DNA from: Cyclobacteriaceae bacterium
GTDB taxonomy: Bacteria > Bacteroidota > Bacteroidia > Cytophagales > Cyclobacteriaceae
DNA: 64,000 bases
Assembly (NCBI GenBank): GCA_019694875.1
Contig: JAIBBC010000001.1
Span: 248,001-312,000 of the forward strand
Direction: 5' to 3'
Part shown: piece by piece, positions 62,745 through 64,000 of the stretch
Layout of the letters: each line of letters begins with the position of its first letter
Numbering within the stretch: position 1 is the first letter of the stretch
Notes under the pieces: generated by a model
Database searches by the model: none
What the model was told of the DNA's origin: nothing
Seen by the model: the letters and a program-made list of their open reading frames with translations, nothing else
Program-made: the position numbers and the translations under genes

Positions 62745-63221
62745 CTAATCGTCGTCTTGAGGCGCTGTTCTTGATTCGGTAATCTCCGTGTGCCTTATCT
62801 TCCCACCCAGCCAGGCAGTCCTCGCGGCAAGTGAGAATGCGAGTGCGCTAACCGCAAGCACAGCCGCAGCAAGCTTACGTTGAAGATGCTGCTTGCGCTG
62901 CGTTAAAATTATAGTCACCACCGTGAAACAACCAAGGATGACGAATCCTATCAGCGTAACCTTAGCGGAATCTTCATGTTGCTCAATAGCAGACTCTGAA
63001 ACTCCCGCAATCTGTTCGACAGTCTCTTCCGCGCCTTCCCCGGAAAAGTATGCAACGAATGCGCTTGCCGTAGCTATGATAAGAACTGTGTATGCAGCGA
63101 AATAAGTGTGGCGCGAATCCGTCTTGATGGCAAAAAGAAGTACAACAACTGCGAGAAAGGTGCCAATCACAGCCATGTGATTAATCACTAGATGGACGTA
63201 AGTCGGGTTCATAATTTTCAT
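62745..63221 (-). CDS. Small integral membrane protein of unknown function
   Basis: About 158 residues from ATG 63221 (MKIMNPTYVHLVINHMAVIGTF); ATG 63212 is nearly as likely. Four hydrophobic segments are predicted (about 10-32, 38-58, 90-112, 122-138). The HLVINHMAVIGTF start and the FSGEGAEETVEQIAGVSESAIEQHE middle segment are characteristic of a Bacteroidota family related to DUF2231-like cytochrome-associated membrane proteins; function unknown. It is divergent from the porin gene, with two dyads in the shared upstream region. Confidence 0.78.
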   Translation of the reverse strand: MKIMNPTYVHLVINHMAVIGTFLAVVVLLFAIKTDSRHTYFAAYTVLIIATASAFVAYFSGEGAEETVEQIAGVSESAIEQHEDSAKVTLIGFVILGCFTVVTIILTQRKQHLQRKLAAAVLAVSALAFSLAARTAWLGGKIRHTEITESRTAPQDDD

Positions 63222-63279
63222 TCGTTGGTTTGAAACTTGCGAAAAAAGACAATGGCGTCCAGTGACAAACGACATCTAT

Positions 63280-63298
63280 ATGACGATCATTTCGTCAT
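63280..63298. promoter_or_regulatory. Inverted repeat upstream of the membrane protein gene
   Basis: ATGACGA (63280-63286) and TCGTCAT (63292-63298) form a 7-base perfect inverted repeat with a 5-base spacer, 59 bases upstream of the minus-strand ATG. It could be a regulator-binding site. Confidence 0.4.
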
Positions 63299-63355
63299 TG
63301 TTCACCGGGCGATACGCGAATGCATCTAATCTACCGGAAATAAAACACTGCTAAC

Positions 63356-63369
63356 ATGATCTGAATCAT
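63356..63369. promoter_or_regulatory. FNR/CRP-like dyad
   Basis: ATGAT-CTGA-ATCAT at 63356-63369 is a perfect dyad with a 4-base spacer, matching the TGATnnnnATCA core of FNR-type sites. It lies 51 bases before the porin ATG, a usual position for activation. No FNR-family gene is in the window. Confidence 0.45.
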
Positions 63370-63420
63370 AAGGACAGGCATTCGCTGAAACTACCTTGTT
63401 TTTTCAAATTTTCAGTGATC

Positions 63421-64000
63421 ATGCGTATCGCAATCACCGTGGCTTTCATACTGATCGCAGGTATTGCTAAAGGCCAGACCAAACTTGAAGTCAGTGGCGA
63501 TCTCAGAGCAAGAGCTGAGTATCGTCATGGTTTTGGTACGCTTGCAGCGAAGGATCAGCGTCCGGCATTTTTTGTCGACCAGCGCAGTCGCTTAATAGCG
63601 CATTACGTTGCATCCAGGTATGCTGTAAAATTGAGTTTGCAGGACGTTCGTGTTTGGGGTAATCAATCTCAGATGGTTCGTGAAGACGGAGCATTGACTG
63701 CAATGCATGAAGCATGGGGCGAAATATTTTTTACCCAAAAAATTTCCGCACGTCTTGGCCGCCAAGAGATCGCGATGGATGACCATCGAATATTTGGGAA
63801 TGTGGATTGGGCCATGCAGGCTCGAAGTCATGACGCGTTAGTGCTGAAGTATTTGAAAAGTCGATTTGAGGTACAAGCTGGTTTAGCTTTTAACCAAGAC
63901 AAGCCGCAGCTTGCAACCACCTATTATACCATCGCCAACAATTACAAAACATTCCAGTACCTATGGCTACACCATAATGACGATTCTTTTTCGTCAAGTG
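63421..64000 (+). CDS. Alginate-export-family outer membrane porin, N-terminal part (cut by window edge)
   Basis: A frame from ATG 63421 runs through the window edge with 193 codons. It has a signal peptide (MRIAITVAFILIAGIAKGQ), then alternating beta strands starting KLEVSGDLRARAEYRHGFG, FVDQRSRLIAHYVASRYAVKL, LQDVRVWGNQ and ARLGRQEIAMDDHRIFGNVDW. This is the pattern of the alginate export (AlgE-like) porin family, which in Bacteroidota is often unrelated to alginate. The C-terminal part is outside the window. Confidence 0.85.
   Translation, partial: MRIAITVAFILIAGIAKGQTKLEVSGDLRARAEYRHGFGTLAAKDQRPAFFVDQRSRLIAHYVASRYAVKLSLQDVRVWGNQSQMVREDGALTAMHEAWGEIFFTQKISARLGRQEIAMDDHRIFGNVDWAMQARSHDALVLKYLKSRFEVQAGLAFNQDKPQLATTYYTIANNYKTFQYLWLHHNDDSFSSS

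Overview
The window looks like chromosomal DNA of a Bacteroidota bacterium, most likely of the Cytophagales type. The grounds are: two giant surface proteins with type IX secretion (T9SS) C-terminal sorting domains, a TonB-dependent receptor with an N-terminal carboxypeptidase-regulatory-like domain, DUF2807/DUF4097-type proteins, AT-rich TAnnTTTG-like promoter boxes and few clear Shine-Dalgarno sites. This assignment comes from gene content only; no rRNA or intact tRNA gene was found. Most of the window is ordinary core genome in short operons on both strands.

Layout. 1-5.3 kb: the N-terminal part of an alpha-2-macroglobulin-like protein (cut by the window edge), dtd, a VanX-type dipeptidase, a MazG-like protein, comB-gcvT and a small lipoprotein. 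5.4-9.7 kb: an aromatic amino acid operon, pheA - aminotransferase - tyrA - DAHP synthase/chorismate mutase, preceded by a 28-codon leader peptide with nine aromatic codons in a row and by mutually exclusive hairpins ending in a terminator. This is a transcription attenuator and the clearest regulatory system here. 9.7-15.9 kb: an L,D-transpeptidase, a TetA-like MFS pump, a persulfide dioxygenase-rhodanese protein, a YigZ protein, a DUF2807 protein and OsmC. 15.9-22.5 kb: a minus-strand run of ilvE, a small exported protein, a THUMP methyltransferase, prfB (with the classical +1 programmed frameshift), an MFS transporter and a YhhN protein, plus a cobalamin adenosyltransferase.

22.5-42.6 kb is the surface-protein region: a beta-propeller-like lipoprotein, a lipoprotein with two beta-sandwich repeats and a DNRLRE-like domain, an ABC ATPase, an alpha/beta hydrolase, then two giant T9SS cargo genes of about 6.5 and 8.8 kb. 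The first is built of eight tandem repeats of two size classes. 42.6-51 kb holds housekeeping genes: a TANGO2/NRDE protein, rnhB, a NUDIX hydrolase, a thioesterase, an M24 peptidase, plsC, gatC, a membrane-TPR protein and a bacterial SET-domain protein.

51-56.8 kb is a compact operon: TonB receptor, FAD/NAD(P)-binding protein, DUF2490 protein and TauE/SafE permease, probably for uptake and processing of an unknown nutrient. 56.9-59.8 kb is an ECF sigma factor, a HEAT-repeat anti-sigma-like membrane protein and two DUF4097-like exported proteins. 60-64 kb holds a DUF6515-like protein, 1-Cys peroxiredoxin, an Rrf2 regulator, a solitary GIY-YIG nuclease flanked by two related hairpins and tRNA-tail-like sequence, a small membrane protein, and the start of an alginate-export-family porin with an FNR/CRP-like dyad upstream.
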